A DNA stretch of 64,000 nucleotides from an uncultured Fusicatenibacter sp. (GTDB taxonomy: Bacteria; Bacillota; Clostridia; Lachnospirales; Lachnospiraceae). The stretch's first letter is position 1. Every line of letters starts with the position of its first letter. The notes beneath the pieces were generated by a model. The model was not told the DNA's origin. It saw only the letters and a list, made by a program, of their open reading frames with translations, and ran no database searches. Shown here piece after piece: positions 62,589 through 64,000 of this stretch. The position numbers were made by a program, and so were the translations under genes. Location of the stretch: the NCBI GenBank assembly GCA_902493585.1, contig CABUPZ010000002.1, forward strand, positions 1 to 64,000, in the 5' to 3' direction.

Positions 62589-63614
62589 ATGGGGAAGTAT
62601 TGTGTTGTAGAAAAGAATTTTATTGAAAATCATGCGGGATCCAAAGCAAGAAATGATATCGCAGATATCCTGGTAAGGGAAGGATGGGAACCGCTGGTCG
62701 TACATCACAGTGAAGAAAAAGGGACTTTGGATAAAATCAAGATGCTTTTTCTTACAAGAAATGATTGGAGTAAAATTTATCATAAGATTCCGGAACATTC
62801 AGAATTGCTGATTCAATATCCGTTGGCAATGTATCCGAAAGTGAGTACTGTAGCAATCCCTTTTTTAAAAAAAATAAAAAGAAAAAATGTGAAATTGACC
62901 TTTTTGATTCATGATTTGGACAGTTTGCGCGGAGTATATACAAATGGAGAAAGGGAATTTCTAAGTACGGCAGATGTGATCATCGCCCATAACCCTGTCA
63001 TGGTTGATTATTTAAAACAAAGTGGCTATAGCGATAAGGAAATTCGTTCCTTGAATATTTTTGACTATCTGGCAAAAGATACTATGGCTGGTCGGAAAGC
63101 TGGAGAGAAAACAGAGGTTGTTATAGCAGGAAATTTAAAAAGGGAAAAAGCGGGCTATGTATATCGGCTGAACGAAGTGGAAGGAGAGATACAGTTTCGT
63201 TTATATGGTCCCAATTATGATGGGGAAACCCAAGGGAAAAATGTAAAGTATTGTGGACAGTACAAGCCGGAAGAGCTGCCGGAGAAGCTGGAAGGTGGTT
63301 TTGGCCTTGTTTGGGATGGCGACGATCTTGGAGGCTGTACAGGTGTATTTGGGGAATATATGAAATATAATAATCCGCATAAGACATCGTTATATTTAGC
63401 CAGCGGATTGCCGGTGATTATCTGGGAAAAGGCTGCAATGGCGAAGTACATCGAACAAAATAATCTTGGCATAGCGGTAAGGGAGATTAATGAAATACCA
63501 TCGAAATTGAAAAGCTTGTCTGAAGAGGACTACAGGATGATGAAATCAAATGTGGAAGTTGTTGGAAAACAGCTGCGCCAGGGGAAAATGTTGATAGCGG
63601 TATTAGGAAAGTAA
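62589..63614 (+). CDS. GT-B glycosyltransferase, galactofuranosyltransferase-like
   Basis: 341 residues. Features are LTFLIHDLDSLRGVY, ADVIIAHNPVMVDYL, VVIAGNLKREKAGYVY, FGLVWDGDDLGGCTGVFGEY and NPHKTSLYLASGLPVIIWEKAAMA. This order, especially GLVWDG...Y...N.PHK.S.YL..G.P, is that of the streptococcal/clostridial beta-1,6-galactofuranosyl- and related GtfC-type transferases. With glf in the same operon, transfer of galactofuranose is a reasonable assignment (inference). The ATG at 62589 has AAAGGGA upstream; a GTG at 62574 overlaps the preceding gene. Confidence 0.82.
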   Translation: MGKYCVVEKNFIENHAGSKARNDIADILVREGWEPLVVHHSEEKGTLDKIKMLFLTRNDWSKIYHKIPEHSELLIQYPLAMYPKVSTVAIPFLKKIKRKNVKLTFLIHDLDSLRGVYTNGEREFLSTADVIIAHNPVMVDYLKQSGYSDKEIRSLNIFDYLAKDTMAGRKAGEKTEVVIAGNLKREKAGYVYRLNEVEGEIQFRLYGPNYDGETQGKNVKYCGQYKPEELPEKLEGGFGLVWDGDDLGGCTGVFGEYMKYNNPHKTSLYLASGLPVIIWEKAAMAKYIEQNNLGIAVREINEIPSKLKSLSEEDYRMMKSNVEVVGKQLRQGKMLIAVLGK

Positions 63615-63638
63615 ATGGTAAGTACAAGGAGCAAACGG

Positions 63639-64000
63639 ATGAATAGGATATTTTATAGTGCATATGTTCTTTATGTGGTTGCTACTGTATTACAATCAAC
63701 AATGTTTACAGAATACGCTTTTTTGGCAAACGTATTTGTTATAATGCGATATATATCTTTTGGAGTAGCAGGAGTAAAAATTGCAGCAGACTTATATTAC
63801 CAATACAGCCTGGAAAATAAGTCAAAAATTAGTTTGATTGGAAGAACCTCAACGAAAAAATTCATTGGATATTTCGTTCTTATGGTAATTCTTGGAATTG
63901 CAGCGTTGGTTACAGATGACAGTACATTATTATTTGTAAGCGTACTGCTGATTGCTTCCCAGGGGATTGAATTTGATGACATTGCCAGGAAAACGCTGTG
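63639..64000 (+). CDS. Polytopic membrane protein of the polysaccharide cluster, N-terminal part (Wzy/ligase-like?)
   Basis: An open frame from the ATG at 63639 (AAGGAG 9 nt upstream) runs off the right edge; about 120 residues are visible. Hydrophobic segments occur near residues 6-24, 28-45, 78-95 and 99-110, separated by short basic loops. Position after the glycosyltransferases and the repeated-helix start suggest a repeat-unit polymerase (Wzy) or O-antigen ligase-type protein, but no diagnostic motif is in the visible part. Confidence 0.6.
   Translation, partial: MNRIFYSAYVLYVVATVLQSTMFTEYAFLANVFVIMRYISFGVAGVKIAADLYYQYSLENKSKISLIGRTSTKKFIGYFVLMVILGIAALVTDDSTLLFVSVLLIASQGIEFDDIARKTL

Noticed and set aside
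1..64000. CRISPR array, tRNA, rRNA, integrase, transposase or prophage
   Set aside because: No regular repeat-spacer series, tRNA cloverleaf with CCA-type end, rRNA stretch or recombinase motif was recognised on either strand.

Overview
This window looks like chromosomal DNA from a gut-type Firmicute, most probably a Lachnospiraceae member (Clostridia). The case rests on strong AGGAGG-type ribosome sites, sigmaA-type promoters, a rhodanese-less ThiI beside a NifZ-like cysteine desulfurase, CdaA/CdaR, HPr with Ser46, a B. subtilis-type LexA box and many oligopeptide ABC genes. It begins inside dnaK and ends inside a polysaccharide membrane protein. I see no rRNA, tRNA, CRISPR array, integrase or transposase.

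Layout. 0-2 kb: dnaK 3' end and dnaJ. 2-7.6 kb: TrkH/TrkA potassium uptake (minus strand) divergent from KdpD/KdpE, with no kdpFABC in view. 7.7-10.7 kb: a siroheme nitrite/sulfite reductase-like protein, a small truncated-looking ORF and an AEC transporter. 10.8-16.7 kb: RNA and protein modification genes (prmA, rsmE, NifZ-like desulfurase, thiI, an HPr-like protein without the phospho-histidine, mtaB). 16.7-23.4 kb: first oligopeptide ABC operon behind a 300-nt leader holding an intrinsic terminator. 23.5-23.9 kb: a compact candidate type I toxin-antitoxin module (30-residue hydrophobic peptide plus antisense RNA) that ordinary gene calling would miss. 24-25.5 kb: an Fe-S aldo/keto reductase-like protein and a small conserved-looking acidic protein. 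25.7-30.1 kb: zinc/manganese importer divergent from an M3 zinc oligopeptidase, with overlapping promoters. 30.2-36.2 kb: second oligopeptide ABC system. 36.4-39.7 kb: acetyltransferase, nitrilase-family amidase, Fe-type alcohol dehydrogenase. 39.8-44.7 kb: lepA and hemW, separated by a GtrA-like gene and a polymerase-like membrane gene. 44.7-45.2 kb: a large inverted-repeat element. 45.3-52.4 kb: uvrA (with LexA box), an MreB/Mbl protein, recD2, comF. 52.4-56.8 kb: two unknown membrane proteins, cdaA, cdaR and canonical HPr. 57-64 kb: start of a capsule/exopolysaccharide cluster with galactofuranose genes.

How it fits together. Peptide nutrition dominates: two Opp systems plus an M3 oligopeptidase that needs zinc and shares a control region with the zinc importer. 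Potassium and c-di-AMP also link up: TrkA and the KdpD USP domain belong to families that bind c-di-AMP, and the cyclase gene cdaA lies in the same window.

Two families of non-coding repeats run through the intergenic spaces. One is a palindrome of about 24-29 bp with arms like GTAACCGTTC / GAACGGTTAC. The other is GC-rich foldback elements ending in TTTCGTCCG, the largest of which (44941-45199) folds into a predicted three-way junction with a long outer stem. These, the type I module and the opp leader are the least ordinary things here. All assignments come from reading the sequence by eye; no database or folding program was run.
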